Below are positions 8,656 to 18,095 of a stretch of DNA of 64,000 bases, in pieces. This DNA is from Bacteroidota bacterium. GTDB lineage: Bacteria; Bacteroidota; Bacteroidia; B-17B0; Aurantibacillaceae. The notes under the pieces are model-generated. The model saw nothing but the letters and a program-made list of their open reading frames with translations. It did not search any database and had not been told where the DNA came from. The DNA lies in NCBI GenBank assembly GCA_003153315.1, contig PLYA01000024.1:1-64000 (forward strand), written 5' to 3'. How positions within the stretch are numbered: position 1 is the first letter of the stretch; every line of letters starts with the position of its first letter. A program made the position numbers and the translations under genes.

Positions 8656-10017
8656 CTATCGGTACAAATCTACAGCTAATTGCTGGTCAGATTTCACCGT
8701 AAATTTTCTTTCGATAGTATAAATAGATTGCTTCAGTGTTTTAGACCTGAAGGTTACCCTATAATTGCCCGGCTGTAAATTATATTCCTGCACCGTTTTA
8801 TTGGTGCGAAGGTTACAAACCCAAATCAGTTCTCCGTTCACTTCCTGCAAAATACATCCGTCACCCAAATCGGGGGTAGTTATCTTTACCTGTCCGGCAT
8901 CGGGTATATCAATGCTTTTGGTTATGGTTTGCAATATATTAATGTCTTTTAAATAGGTTCTGGGCAGGGTTATTATTTCGGCATCATAATCGCCTACAAT
9001 AAACTTTTCGTAAGCGTTAAAGTTCAATACATGCAGGGTTTGCATCTTTCCTCCTTCTCTGATAATGCATTTTACTTTATCGTTGTTATTGCAAATACCA
9101 ATACCTCTTTTTATTATCAACCCACCTTGCGGTGCATCGATAGGAATAATATTATGGGTGCCTATATTCAGCTTAACATGCTCTGCCTGTTTAGGCGGAA
9201 TCGTATTTACCACAATGGTATATTGTTTGGTTTCATCCATTGGTATTGTGTCGGGGTTCCCTTTCAGATTAATACTATGTACATAGTTATACATAATATC
9301 TCCAGTTTTCTCGTTATAGAAAGTCATGTTTACATTCGTTTCAATTGGCTTAGAAGATACATCCAGTAAATTAACCTGTGCCGTTGTTCTGTTTAATGTT
9401 TGTGTAGTAACGTAGTCAAGTGTCTTAGAGAAAGCCTCTTTATCTTCATAACTGAAATAATTTCCCACGCAATCAAAAGCCTTTGCCTGCTCAATAGTTA
9501 AACCAATTCCGATGATACAAGGCTTTAAAATAATACCCTTTTCCTGCAGAGCCAGTTTTGCTTTGCAAGGGTCGCCCCCACATTCTTCTATACCATCGGT
9601 AATTAAAATAATGGTATTGATGGCTTTGGTATCCGGAAAATCATTAGCAGCTTGTGTAAGCGAATGCTCAATGGGAGTAATACCTGTAGGCTGAATGGTT
9701 TTTATCACATCTTTTATTTTCTGTATATTATTCTTTGCAAAAGGAACTTCCAAATGACTGTCGTTGCAATCTCCGGGAGGGTACTTAACCGTATTGCCAT
9801 ATATGCGCAAAGCAAACTGGTAATTCTTTAAATGATTAAGACTATCAATAAATTTATAGAACAATTCTTTTGCTTTTTTAATACGGGGCTTACCATCATA
9901 AATTGTTTTCATACTGTTGGAAGCATCAAAAACAAAAAGTACGCGGGTTGTTTGGGCTGATGAGTTAATAGTTAATAGCGAATAGGAAATAGCCAGTATA
10001 TAAATCAGTCGTTTCAT
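8656..10017 (-). CDS. Secreted VWA-domain protein
   Basis: 453 residues with a signal peptide (1-21, ending NSSAQ) and a von Willebrand A domain (about 24-205). The metal-site motif is DASNSM, and LITDGIEECGGDPC follows; the cysteines in GDCND, EECGGDPC, KPC and FDCVGNYF suggest disulfides. The C-terminal half is beta-rich, with carboxypeptidase-regulatory or Ig-like texture (LQPGNYRVTFRSK). Function is probably extracellular or periplasmic binding; no partner is evident. The signal peptide is partly encoded by a CTATTAACT-type simple repeat, and the 5' leader carries the inverted copy (see 9962-10061). Confidence 0.82.
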   Translation of the reverse strand: MKRLIYILAISYSLLTINSSAQTTRVLFVFDASNSMKTIYDGKPRIKKAKELFYKFIDSLNHLKNYQFALRIYGNTVKYPPGDCNDSHLEVPFAKNNIQKIKDVIKTIQPTGITPIEHSLTQAANDFPDTKAINTIILITDGIEECGGDPCKAKLALQEKGIILKPCIIGIGLTIEQAKAFDCVGNYFSYEDKEAFSKTLDYVTTQTLNRTTAQVNLLDVSSKPIETNVNMTFYNEKTGDIMYNYVHSINLKGNPDTIPMDETKQYTIVVNTIPPKQAEHVKLNIGTHNIIPIDAPQGGLIIKRGIGICNNNDKVKCIIREGGKMQTLHVLNFNAYEKFIVGDYDAEIITLPRTYLKDINILQTITKSIDIPDAGQVKITTPDLGDGCILQEVNGELIWVCNLRTNKTVQEYNLQPGNYRVTFRSKTLKQSIYTIERKFTVKSDQQLAVDLYR

Positions 10018-10061
10018 TTGTGTTTTATCCCTATTAACTATTACCTAATGGCTATTAACTC
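9962..10061 (-). promoter_or_regulatory. Long interrupted inverted repeat around the VWA start codon
   Basis: GAGTTAATAG (9962-9971) is perfectly complementary to CTATTAACTC (10052-10061). Inside these, TAATAGCGAATAGG (9973-9986) pairs with CCTATTAACTATTA (10030-10043) with two mismatches. The ATG at 10017 lies between the arms, so the mRNA start could sit in the loop of a large hairpin. Regulatory use is an inference; the arms may simply be two copies of a simple-sequence repeat. Confidence 0.5.
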
Positions 10062-11478
10062 TTGTATCATCAAAATTAAGCCCTTGTTGTTTTAAAACAG
10101 CTTTTACTTTCCAACCAAAATAAGCCAGATAAACAAAGCCCAGCAAAGGTACGATATACGAAAAATGAATGCCTGTTTTATCAGACAGTAATCCCTGAAG
10201 CGGTGGAATAAGAGCACCGCCTAATATCATCATCACTAATAAGGAAGAAGCCTGGTTGGTATATTTACCCAAGCCTGCCAGTGCCAAAGAAAAAATACAG
10301 GGCCACATAACCGAACAAAATAATCCTCCGCTAATAAAAAGATACGTAGCTACATAACCTTTACTCAACATTCCGGCAATCATTAGCAAAGTACCTAAGC
10401 TTCCAAACAATAACATCGTGCGTGCAGGTTTTTCCTGTGCCAGATAAAAACCTGCAATAATTAAAACTATACAAGGGAAGTAATACAACAAATCATTTAT
10501 CTTTTCGGGAACTCCTAAAGCAGAAAACTTAATGTAGTTAACCAACAGGATAACCGCATAAGCCAATAATGGAATAATGGCTGTAAGAATTTTCTTGGTA
10601 GTTGCTTTAAGGTTAAAGGCAGAGATAGCTCCCGTCCAACGACCAATCATCAGGCTACCCCAGTACAACGAAATAAAATGAACGGTTTGATTAGCGGGCA
10701 AGCCTAACATATCAGGTGTTTCTAATAAAGCAGGCATATTGCTTTGTATAGTAACTTCCACGCCCACATAAACAAAAATGGCCAACATACCCAGGCGCAC
10801 TTGTTTAAAAGAAAAAGCACCTAAGTTGTCTTCCATCTTTTCGGTATTGGTTACCGCAGGAAGTTTAGATAAACCAACCAATAGAGCTGCCAGTATAAAT
10901 GCAACGGCTAAAATTATATAGGGCAGTTTCACACTCGATAAATCACTTAATGTATTCGTATTACTAATCCCTCCAAAAATAGCGTAACTAATTAACAGCG
11001 GACCAATCGTAGTCCCAAAAGAATTAATGCTACCACCTAAGGTAACTCGGTGTGCTCCTGTCTCTGCACTACCCATTGCCATTACATACGGATTCACAAC
11101 TATTTGTTGTAAGGTAAAACCTATAGCGACTATAAATAAAGAACACAACATCATAGGGAATGATTGCATACTTGCTGCAGGAACAAAACCCAAAGAACCT
11201 ATGGCAGAAATAACCAAGCCACTTACCAAACCTGTTTTGTAACCAATTTTGTTAAGTAAATCTCCTTTTAATCGGGAATAGAAAAAGTAAATGAGCGAGC
11301 CCGAAAAGTAAGCTGCATAAAAAGCCATATCTATCAATTGAGACTGGAATTGTGTTAACTTAAAATGTGCTTTAAACGTGCCTATAAGAACTGTATTAGA
11401 AGCTGCCACAAAACCCCAAAAAAAGTATATGCTATATACTACCCATAAGGAAGATGATTTTTTTTCGGAAATAGTCAT
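10045..11478 (-). CDS. Sugar MFS transporter (FucP/GluP, FHS family)
   Basis: 477 residues and about 12 hydrophobic segments. The N-terminus YSIYFFWGFVAASNTVLIGTFK resembles the FucP/GluP opening. FYAAYFSGSLIYFF, then GYKTGLVSGL and a VNPYVMAMGSAE segment are typical of fucose/glucose/galactose:H+ symporters. The substrate cannot be read from sequence. A weak -7 element (TATTTTTA) lies 4 bases before the ATG. It is followed 27 bases later by the VWA gene on the same strand and is divergent from the SRPBCC gene at 11597. Confidence 0.88.
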   Translation of the reverse strand: MTISEKKSSSLWVVYSIYFFWGFVAASNTVLIGTFKAHFKLTQFQSQLIDMAFYAAYFSGSLIYFFYSRLKGDLLNKIGYKTGLVSGLVISAIGSLGFVPAASMQSFPMMLCSLFIVAIGFTLQQIVVNPYVMAMGSAETGAHRVTLGGSINSFGTTIGPLLISYAIFGGISNTNTLSDLSSVKLPYIILAVAFILAALLVGLSKLPAVTNTEKMEDNLGAFSFKQVRLGMLAIFVYVGVEVTIQSNMPALLETPDMLGLPANQTVHFISLYWGSLMIGRWTGAISAFNLKATTKKILTAIIPLLAYAVILLVNYIKFSALGVPEKINDLLYYFPCIVLIIAGFYLAQEKPARTMLLFGSLGTLLMIAGMLSKGYVATYLFISGGLFCSVMWPCIFSLALAGLGKYTNQASSLLVMMILGGALIPPLQGLLSDKTGIHFSYIVPLLGFVYLAYFGWKVKAVLKQQGLNFDDTRVNSH

Positions 11479-11546
11479 GCGTTAAAAATAGTTGGCTTAA
11501 CGTGTAATTAAGTAAATGCTATACATAAGTTTTAAGACAGGCTTTG

Positions 11547-11579
11547 TTGAAACGAATTATGCAAATTCAATTATATTTG
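11547..11579 (+). promoter_or_regulatory. Promoter for the SRPBCC gene
   Basis: TTG (11547-11549), a 22-base spacer and TATATTTG (11572-11579). The ATG at 11597 is 17 bases downstream. The spacer is slightly long for the -33/-7 pattern. Confidence 0.55.
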
Positions 11580-11596
11580 TTTCATAAAATTAAAAC

Positions 11597-12028
11597 ATGA
11601 ATCACAACCTAACTGTATCTGAGTCTATTGAAATTAATGCCGAACCCGCTAAAGTATGGCATGCTTTAATAACACCGGAAATAATTAAAGAATACTTATT
11701 TGGAACAGAAACCGTTACCGACTGGAAGGTAGGCAGTGATATTATCTTTCAGGGAGAATACCAAGGTCACAAATACAAAGATAAAGGTAAGGTGGTTGAG
11801 AATGTTTTGCATAAAGTACTCAGCTACCGCTATTGGAGTGGTTTTACAGGTTTAGAAGATAAACCTGAAAATTATAGTTTAGTAACTTATACTTTAGAAT
11901 CAAAAGATGGTAAGCATACTACCTTTACCTGGACACAAAAAGGCTTCTCAAACGAAGATGGTTACAACAATTCAAAAAGTGGAATGGATGCTTTTCTTAA
12001 ACAAATAAAAGAAATAGTTGAGCGTTAA
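11597..12028 (+). CDS. SRPBCC / AHSA1-like ligand-binding domain protein
   Basis: 143 residues forming one START-like (Aha1 C-terminal) domain. ESIEINAEPAKVWHALITPEIIKEYLFG is the usual opening, WKVGSDIIFQGEY and VLHKVLSYRYWS follow, and the C-terminal helix is SGMDAFLKQIKEIVE. Family members bind hydrophobic ligands or act as stress-related proteins; the ligand is unknown. Single gene, convergent with the STAS-like gene and 10 bases from it. Confidence 0.88.
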   Translation: MNHNLTVSESIEINAEPAKVWHALITPEIIKEYLFGTETVTDWKVGSDIIFQGEYQGHKYKDKGKVVENVLHKVLSYRYWSGFTGLEDKPENYSLVTYTLESKDGKHTTFTWTQKGFSNEDGYNNSKSGMDAFLKQIKEIVER

Positions 12029-12038
12029 TAATTGTCAT

Positions 12039-12488
12039 TTAAATAGATGAAAGTATAGAAAGTTTTTTCTTTACATTAGTCTTTCCACCGTTTTGCTCGT
12101 CTTCTCTTATCTTCTCTTTCAACCATTTCAACGCCGCATCATAATCATTAAATAATTTCATTTCAGCATTCTTGTTCCGTTTATGAAATTGAATTAAAAA
12201 ATTAGCCAGTAAACGGTTTGCTAATGAAGTAATAATAACAGCCTGTGCAATAACATTTGAATTTACAGCAGGTGTTGAAGAAGCCACTCTTGCCTCATTT
12301 GTAATAGAAGCATAAAACCTAGCATCAGTCAATACTCCATATCTACCGCCTTTTGTCAATTGCATTGATACTTTGCAATTTTCTTCAACTTCAGACACAT
12401 CTACTATGGCATCTTCCTTCATTACTACAAGTAGTATCCTTTTTTCAAGCATTCTGAATGTAGCCACTTTTGCTTCAATTATCTCCAT
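12039..12488 (-). CDS. STAS/SpoIIAA-like protein (DUF7793-like)
   Basis: 149 residues from the ATG at 12488. A longer frame opens at 12524, but that start lies within the promoter. The sequence has the plan of Bacteroidota STAS-like proteins: a short N-terminal sheet (EIIEAKVATFRM), VVMKEDAIVDVSEVEENCKVSMQL, KGGRYGVLTDARFYASITNEAR, a helical stretch, and the closing NAEMKLFNDYDAALKWLKEKI. Relatives may act as anti-anti-sigma-like or lipid-binding modules; the role here is unknown. The predicted transcript would begin at or within a few bases of the start codon. Confidence 0.78.
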   Translation of the reverse strand: MEIIEAKVATFRMLEKRILLVVMKEDAIVDVSEVEENCKVSMQLTKGGRYGVLTDARFYASITNEARVASSTPAVNSNVIAQAVIITSLANRLLANFLIQFHKRNKNAEMKLFNDYDAALKWLKEKIREDEQNGGKTNVKKKLSILSSI

Positions 12489-12494
12489 TGTTCC

Positions 12495-12524
12495 CAAATA
12501 TAAAATTCGTTTATTCAAATACAA
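12495..12524 (-). promoter_or_regulatory. Promoter of the STAS-like gene, likely leaderless
   Basis: On the minus strand TTG (12522-12524), 19 bases and TATATTTG (12495-12502). Only 6 bases separate the -7 element from the ATG at 12488, so transcription should begin about at the start codon. Confidence 0.7.
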
Positions 12525-12575
12525 AACATTATACTCTTTTTAACTAAATATTTCATGATAAGCAGTCATTTGCTT

Positions 12576-12583
12576 TATCTTTG
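12576..12583 (+). promoter_or_regulatory. -7 element of uvrA, very short leader
   Basis: TATCTTTG ends 8 bases before the ATG at 12592. The in-frame TTG at 12586 lies in the gap and is a less likely start. No -33 TTG is evident. Confidence 0.55.
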
Positions 12584-12591
12584 CGTTGCCC

Positions 12592-15411
12592 ATGAATAAT
12601 TCTTCTCCCCTAAAAAAAGATCCCAAGCATTATATTATTATTAAAGGAGCGCGCCAGCACAATTTAAAAAATGTAGACGTAGCTATTCCGCGCAATAAAT
12701 TTGTGGTTATTACCGGCGTTTCAGGTTCAGGAAAATCTTCTTTGGCTTTTGATACCTTGTATGCCGAAGGACAACGGCGTTATGTAGAAAGTTTGTCTGC
12801 TTATGCCCGTCAGTTTTTGGGTAGGTTAGAAAAGCCGCAAGTAGATTATATTAAAGGTATATCACCTGCCATTGCTATCGAACAAAAAGTTATTTCGCGC
12901 AACCCACGCTCTACGGTTGGCACAGTTACCGAAATTTACGATTATTTGAAACTGCTGTATGCCCGCGTGGGTAAAACGTTTTCTCCTGTTTCGGGTAAAG
13001 AAGTTAAGCGCGATACAGTTGCTGACGTAGTTGATTTTGTAACGAATCAAAAAGGAGAAAAAACTTTTTTAATACTTTCTAAACTATTCATTCCTGAAGG
13101 AAGAGAAGTTAACCAGCATCTGGATATACTGAACCAGCAGGGCTTCTCAAGAGTGTTGGCTGATAACGAGATTAAGAAGATAGATGAGTTACCTAAGAAA
13201 ATAAAAAGCGCAGCTAACATTTACCTGATTACTGACCGCATTGTACTAGATGCTTTTAGCGATAAGGAAGAAGTTTCATCACGTGTGGCAGATTCTGTGC
13301 AAACAGCTTTTTACGAAGGACATGGCGAGTGTATTGTTTATGATGCCGGCATAAAAAAGCAAACTTCTTTTACCAATCGCTTTGAAGCAGACGGGATAGA
13401 GTTTGAGCAACCCGATGTAAATTTTTTCTCATTCAACACTCCTATTGGGGCTTGCAAAACCTGTGAAGGCTTTGGAAGTATTATTGGTATTGATGCTAAT
13501 CTAGTTATTCCCAATAAAAACAAATCGATATATGATAATGCCATTGCCTGCTGGAACGGCGATAGCATGAGTTATTATAAAAACCAACTGATTAAGAACG
13601 CGCATAAATTTAATTTTCCGGTACATAAACCCATGGCAGAACTTACCAAAGAGCAATACAATTTACTTTGGAAAGGCAATGAATATTTTGAAGGACTGGA
13701 TGCTTTCTTTGCATTTTTAGCAAAAGAAACTTATAAGATACAATATCGCGTTATGCTTGCCAGATATAGGGGCAAAACTGTCTGTCCTGATTGCAATGGA
13801 ACACGTATCCGCAAAGACACCCATTATGTAAAAGTTGGCGATAAGCATATTTCAGAATTAATGCTGATGCCTGTTGAGCATTTATATACTTTTTTTAAAG
13901 ACATTAAACTTAATGCACACGATACCCATATTGCCAAACGTTTACTGATTGAAATTACCAATCGCCTGCAATACTTATGTGATGTGGGCTTGGGTTACCT
14001 AACACTTAATCGAGGTGCTAATACTTTAAGTGGCGGAGAATCTCAACGTATTAATCTGGCTACATCATTGGGTAGCACACTGGTTGGCAGTATGTATATA
14101 TTAGATGAACCCAGTATAGGTCTTCATTCGCGGGATACCGAACGGATGATTAGCGTTTTGAAAATGTTGCAGCAACAAGGCAACACCGTTATTGTGGTAG
14201 AACACGATGAAGAAGTAATGCAAGCTGCCGATGAGATAATAGATATGGGTCCACTTGCTGGTTCTTTGGGTGGAGAGTTGGTGTTTCAGGGTAATCACAA
14301 TGAGTTGATGCACGCCAAGAATAGTTTAACCACACAATACCTTACAGGCAAAAAGCAAATTGCCATTCCTATTACCAGAAGAAAGTGGAAAGACTATATA
14401 GAAGTAAGAAATGCTACCGATAATAATTTAAAGAATGTAAGCGTTAAAATCCCATTAGGTATTTTCTGTGCTATTACGGGTGTTTCAGGTTCAGGTAAAT
14501 CTACACTCATTAAAAACATATTGGTTCCTAATTTACAAAGAGTGTTGGATGGAGCGTCGCAAACAGGCGATGATAAAATTGCAGGCAGTCTAAAAAGGGT
14601 TTCGCAAATAGAGTTTGTGGATCAAAATCCCATTGGTAAATCCTCACGTTCTAATCCTGTTACCTATATTAAAGCCTATGATGAGATACGTAATTTGTTT
14701 GCCGACCAGCAACTGGCTAAACAAAAAGGATATAAACCTTCTTTCTTTTCTTTTAATGTAGAGGGCGGCAGATGCGAGCATTGTCAGGGCGAAGGACAGA
14801 TAACGGTTGAGATGCAGTTTATGGCCGATGTGAAATTGCATTGCGAAGATTGCAACGGAAAACGTTTTAAACCCGAAACACTCGAAGTTACTTTTCAGGG
14901 AGCCAGCATTTCCGATGTGTTGGATATGACCGTTGATGATGCCGCAACCTTCTTTAGCAAATCATCCGATAAAACCTGTAAGAAGATAAACGATAAGCTG
15001 CAACTCCTGCAAGATGTTGGTTTGGGCTATGTGCAACTCGGGCAATCATCCAGCACGCTAAGCGGCGGAGAGGCGCAACGTATTAAGCTCGCTTCTTTTT
15101 TAGGAGCCGGACAAAACTCTAACAACACCCTTTTTATTTTTGATGAACCAACCACAGGTTTACATTTTCATGATATTGAAAAATTATTAAAATCGCTGCA
15201 AATGCTTATTGATAAAGGCAATTCGGTTTTAGTGATTGAACATAATTTAGATGTGATAAAATGTGCCGATTGGTTAATTGATATGGGCCCCGAAGGAGGA
15301 GAGAAAGGCGGCACCGTTGTTTTTGAAGGTACGCCAGATGATTTAACTGCCTGCAAACAATCTTATACTGGAAAATACTTAAGGAAGAAATTATTAAGTG
15401 AAAAAGTTTAA
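12592..15411 (+). CDS. uvrA: Excinuclease ABC subunit UvrA
   Basis: 939 residues from the ATG. Two ABC ATPase modules are present: Walker [10 protein letters not shown] near 40 and GVSGSGKST near 630, with signatures LSGGESQR near 485 and LSGGEAQR near 825, and Walker [11 protein letters not shown] and [10 protein letters not shown]. Zinc-binding cysteine pairs are [25 protein letters not shown] and CEDCNGKRF. UvrA scans DNA for lesions and loads UvrB in nucleotide-excision repair. It stands alone; its 3' end overlaps the convergent GNAT gene by 4 bases. Nothing is missing. Confidence 0.97.
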   Translation: MNNSSPLKKDPKHYIIIKGARQHNLKNVDVAIPRNKFVVITGVSGSGKSSLAFDTLYAEGQRRYVESLSAYARQFLGRLEKPQVDYIKGISPAIAIEQKVISRNPRSTVGTVTEIYDYLKLLYARVGKTFSPVSGKEVKRDTVADVVDFVTNQKGEKTFLILSKLFIPEGREVNQHLDILNQQGFSRVLADNEIKKIDELPKKIKSAANIYLITDRIVLDAFSDKEEVSSRVADSVQTAFYEGHGECIVYDAGIKKQTSFTNRFEADGIEFEQPDVNFFSFNTPIGACKTCEGFGSIIGIDANLVIPNKNKSIYDNAIACWNGDSMSYYKNQLIKNAHKFNFPVHKPMAELTKEQYNLLWKGNEYFEGLDAFFAFLAKETYKIQYRVMLARYRGKTVCPDCNGTRIRKDTHYVKVGDKHISELMLMPVEHLYTFFKDIKLNAHDTHIAKRLLIEITNRLQYLCDVGLGYLTLNRGANTLSGGESQRINLATSLGSTLVGSMYILDEPSIGLHSRDTERMISVLKMLQQQGNTVIVVEHDEEVMQAADEIIDMGPLAGSLGGELVFQGNHNELMHAKNSLTTQYLTGKKQIAIPITRRKWKDYIEVRNATDNNLKNVSVKIPLGIFCAITGVSGSGKSTLIKNILVPNLQRVLDGASQTGDDKIAGSLKRVSQIEFVDQNPIGKSSRSNPVTYIKAYDEIRNLFADQQLAKQKGYKPSFFSFNVEGGRCEHCQGEGQITVEMQFMADVKLHCEDCNGKRFKPETLEVTFQGASISDVLDMTVDDAATFFSKSSDKTCKKINDKLQLLQDVGLGYVQLGQSSSTLSGGEAQRIKLASFLGAGQNSNNTLFIFDEPTTGLHFHDIEKLLKSLQMLIDKGNSVLVIEHNLDVIKCADWLIDMGPEGGEKGGTVVFEGTPDDLTACKQSYTGKYLRKKLLSEKV

Positions 15412-15965
15412 TCACTTGTTTTTGCAAGCAACGAATAATGCGCAGAATCTAAAAACTCGCCTTGATGAAGGAAATTTTCTCTAAAGTGCGCTTCCTTTAC
15501 AAAGTTACTTCGTATTAAAACATTTTCAGAAGCAGTGTTTCTTGGGTCAATAACAGCTTCTATGCTGTGGAGTTTCATTTGTTTAAAACCATACTCTATA
15601 ACAACATCTAATGCCTCTTGCATAATTCCCTTTTTATGGAAGTCAGCATGCAGCATATAACCAACTTCGGCACGGTAATTTTCTTTTTGCATACGGTAAA
15701 AACCTATCACGCCTATTAATTTATTATTGCTTTTAAAAGTAATGCCCCAGTTAATAAACTCCTGCTTATCAATATTTTCATTAATCATTTTAATAAACAC
15801 AACAGCTTCATCCAATGTTTTCATTAAAGGGCGGGGAACATATTGCATGATGTCTTTATCAGAACGAAGGGCAAATATTTCCTTCTTATCGTCTTCGTAT
15901 ATCTGTCTCAAACACAAACGCTCTGTTTCTAATATGGGGAAGGGATTGAAGTTTACTGTCAGCAT
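15408..15965 (-). CDS. GNAT N-acetyltransferase (RimJ/RimL-like)
   Basis: 185 residues. ILETERLCLRQIYEDDKKEIFALRSD is the typical RimJ/RimL start. NWGITFKSNNKLIGVIGFYR, the acetyl-CoA region AEVGYMLHADFHKKGIMQEAL, and DPRNTASENVLIRSNFVKEA complete the fold. It probably acetylates an N-terminus or small amine; the substrate is unknown. It is convergent with uvrA (4-base overlap) and divergent from the CoA-transferase gene. Confidence 0.9.
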   Translation of the reverse strand: MLTVNFNPFPILETERLCLRQIYEDDKKEIFALRSDKDIMQYVPRPLMKTLDEAVVFIKMINENIDKQEFINWGITFKSNNKLIGVIGFYRMQKENYRAEVGYMLHADFHKKGIMQEALDVVIEYGFKQMKLHSIEAVIDPRNTASENVLIRSNFVKEAHFRENFLHQGEFLDSAHYSLLAKTSD

Positions 15966-16023
15966 TTTATCTTTCTATACAAGAGGATAAAACTAAAGGA
16001 AATATTCGCATTTTTGTAAGGTA

Positions 16024-17106
16024 ATGCCAAATAAGAAAAGTAGTTTCTTCAAAGACCTTAAAGTAGTAGAACTGGCAAGTGTTTTGGCTGGTCCTTCGGC
16101 AGGTTTGTTTTTTGCCGAGTTGGGTGCTGAAGTAATTAAAATTGAAAATAAAAAGAGTGGAGGAGATGTTACCCGTAGTTGGAAACTACCTTCAGAAGAT
16201 AAAAGCGCTGATGTATCTGCTTATTTTTTATCGGTTAACTTTTTAAAGAAACATTTGTTTTTAGATGTAAGCAGGGAAGAAGATTATAAGAAGTGTATCG
16301 CTCATATTAAAAAAGCAGATGTAGTTATTGTTAACTATAAAAAAGGTGACGATAAAAAACTAAAGCTGGATTATACTTCGCTTAAAAAAATAAATCAAAA
16401 GCTTATTTATGCAAGTATAAGTGGATTTTCTGAAGAGGATGAACGTGTAGCTTATGATTTAATACTTCAAGCTGAAAGTGGTTTTATGAGTATGAATGGG
16501 ACAGAAGAAAGCGGCCCGCTTAAAATGCCAGTTGCACTGATTGATGTTTTAGCGGCGCATCATTTAAAAGAAGCTATACTGCTTGCGCTATTAAAAAGAA
16601 ATAAAACAAAACAAGGCAGTCATGTGGCTGTTTCTTTATTTGATGTGGCGGTGGCATCATTGGTTAATCAAGCAGCAAACTGGCTGACAGCAAAACAATT
16701 ACCCAAACCAACAGGTTCTTTGCATCCTAACATTGCGCCTTACGGAGAAATTTTTAAAACAAAAGACGGACATACCGTGACCTTTGCCATTGGCAGTGAT
16801 GCACAGTATATAAAGCTGTGCGGGTTATTGCATATTCTTGAAACAAGTATGGATAAGAATTATTTGACTAACCAATTGCGTGTGCAAAACCGCAAACAGC
16901 TTTTTTCTATTCTAGATAAAGAAGTAAAAAAACAAACACTTACTTATTTGCAAAAAGAATGCGCCAAGCAAGGAGTTCCTTTTGCTAAAATCAGAAACCT
17001 GAAAGAAGTGTTTGAATTACCGAAAGCTAAAAAACTGATTGAGAAAATTAACTATAAGGGCAAAACCTATCAGGTGGTTACTTCGTTTCCTACAAGTATT
17101 ACTTGA
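16024..17106 (+). CDS. CaiB/BaiF (family III) CoA-transferase
   Basis: 360 residues, near the family's usual size. LKVVELASVLAGPSAGLFFAELGAEVIKIE is the canonical start and VSAYFLSVNFLKKHLFLDV follows. The catalytic aspartate is expected in YDLILQAESGFMSM; RNKTKQGSHVAVSLFD and LHPNIAPYGEIFKTKDG are also conserved. Family III enzymes move CoA between acyl groups or racemise alpha-methylacyl-CoA; the acyl substrate is unknown. A CATTTTTG element (7 of 8 to TAnnTTTG) ends 7 bases before the ATG. A hairpin terminator follows. Confidence 0.9.
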   Translation: MPNKKSSFFKDLKVVELASVLAGPSAGLFFAELGAEVIKIENKKSGGDVTRSWKLPSEDKSADVSAYFLSVNFLKKHLFLDVSREEDYKKCIAHIKKADVVIVNYKKGDDKKLKLDYTSLKKINQKLIYASISGFSEEDERVAYDLILQAESGFMSMNGTEESGPLKMPVALIDVLAAHHLKEAILLALLKRNKTKQGSHVAVSLFDVAVASLVNQAANWLTAKQLPKPTGSLHPNIAPYGEIFKTKDGHTVTFAIGSDAQYIKLCGLLHILETSMDKNYLTNQLRVQNRKQLFSILDKEVKKQTLTYLQKECAKQGVPFAKIRNLKEVFELPKAKKLIEKINYKGKTYQVVTSFPTSIT

Positions 17107-17144
17107 TATAATCTAAATTAAAGAGTATCGAGTTTATACAAACA

Positions 17145-17175
17145 AAAAGCCGCTCTCTAAAAAGAAACGGCTTTT
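17145..17175. terminator. Bidirectional intrinsic terminator
   Basis: AAAAGCCG (17145-17152) pairs perfectly with CGGCTTTT (17168-17175), with A-rich and T-rich flanks. It sits between the convergent CoA-transferase and lipoprotein genes and could serve both. Confidence 0.75.
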
Positions 17176-17196
17176 ATACTTCAAGAGTTATTTAAT

Positions 17197-17730
17197 TTAA
17201 TACTTAACAGCACCTGTAACTGTATGCGTACCAGCTGAACCGCTGCAAATAATAGCTGAAAAAACAGCCGTATTACTTGGAGTTGTAGCTGCAGTAATTG
17301 TAATTACACCAGATGAAGCGGCAGAAGTTAAGGCTGCGCTACCTTCATAAGTAAAGCCACATTTGCCTGCTGGTGGGGCACTTCCGGTAACAGTTACAAT
17401 GGGGTATGTTCCACTTGCTGGAAATGTATTGCCCGGAAATTGCAATTGTATAATCGGGTAACCTGTAGAACTAACAGAATTAGCGCTAAAAACGAAAAAG
17501 GAACCGCTAAATGTCTGAGAAGAAGTTGAATAACTAGTTGAATTAGTTCCGTCAATAGTAAAATTTGTAGTAGTTGTGTTGGTTGGAGTTGAAGAAGTTG
17601 TACTACCCGTTGTACTGCCAGTAGTAGAGCTGGTGCTTGCGGGTGTAGTAGTAGTGCTACTTTTTTTGCAGGCAAAAGAAATTAATATCCCAAGCCCTAA
17701 AATGGTTGTAATGGTAAAGATTTTTTTCAT
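17197..17730 (-). CDS. Small lipoprotein with Thr/Ser-rich linker
   Basis: 177 residues from the ATG at 17730; an ATG two codons upstream is possible. The N-terminal hydrophobic segment ends in ISFACKKSS, so Cys near residue 21 is the likely lipidation site, though the lipobox is not ideal. A low-complexity Ser/Thr tract (about 24-55) leads to a beta-rich domain (IQLQFPGNTFPASGTYPIVTV, then GTHTVTGAVKY). No function is recognised. It is probably anchored in a membrane and exposed outside the cytoplasm. A complete -33/-7 promoter lies upstream. Confidence 0.8.
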   Translation of the reverse strand: MKKIFTITTILGLGILISFACKKSSTTTTPASTSSTTGSTTGSTTSSTPTNTTTTNFTIDGTNSTSYSTSSQTFSGSFFVFSANSVSSTGYPIIQLQFPGNTFPASGTYPIVTVTGSAPPAGKCGFTYEGSAALTSAASSGVITITAATTPSNTAVFSAIICSGSAGTHTVTGAVKY

Positions 17731-17760
17731 AAACATTGTTTTTTAATTGGTTAATTCAGC

Positions 17761-17790
17761 CAAAAGTAATAAGAAAAGCTATTTAAGCAA
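17761..17790 (-). promoter_or_regulatory. Promoter of the lipoprotein gene
   Basis: On the minus strand TTG (17788-17790), 19 bases and TACTTTTG (17761-17768), matching both elements. The ATG at 17730 is 30 bases downstream. Confidence 0.7.
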
Positions 17791-17924
17791 GTATTAATAT
17801 AAAAAAATAACTTTTAATTAACATTGCGCTAAAGCTAAAATCTTTTAGTTCTTAATCATTATGATGTGACAATCTGTTTACTATAGAGATTTCTTTACTT
17901 CATTTGCAATGGAAAGAGGAAACT

Positions 17925-18053
17925 TTACCTCACAATAAGAAATCTCTTATTTACCACATCTTTGTTGCTTATAACCCTAAGATTATAAACACCCTCGTTT
18001 AGAGTGCTTGCATCTATGTTTTTTTCTTTGTTTCCTTTGAGCACTAAACTTTG
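17925..18053 (-). pseudogene. Remnant of a T9SS type A sorting domain
   Basis: A minus-strand frame of 42 codons between stops reads QSLVLKGNKEKNIDAS, TLNEGVYNLRVIS and NKRFLIVR, then a stop. This is the end of a type A sorting domain, closely resembling the last 40 residues of the protein at 34391 ([26 protein letters not shown]). There is no start codon and no upstream body, so it is a decayed or truncated cargo gene. It occupies most of the otherwise empty stretch between the lipoprotein promoter and the RidA-like gene. Confidence 0.75.
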
Positions 18054-18067
18054 TTACTAAAGAACAT

Positions 18068-18075
18068 TATCTTTG
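18068..18075 (+). promoter_or_regulatory. -7 element for the RidA-like gene
   Basis: TATCTTTG matches TAnnTTTG, 20 bases before the ATG at 18096. A TTTG occurs at 18050-18053, but the 14-base gap is short. Confidence 0.5.
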
Positions 18076-18095
18076 CTTAGCAATCCTTTAAAAAT

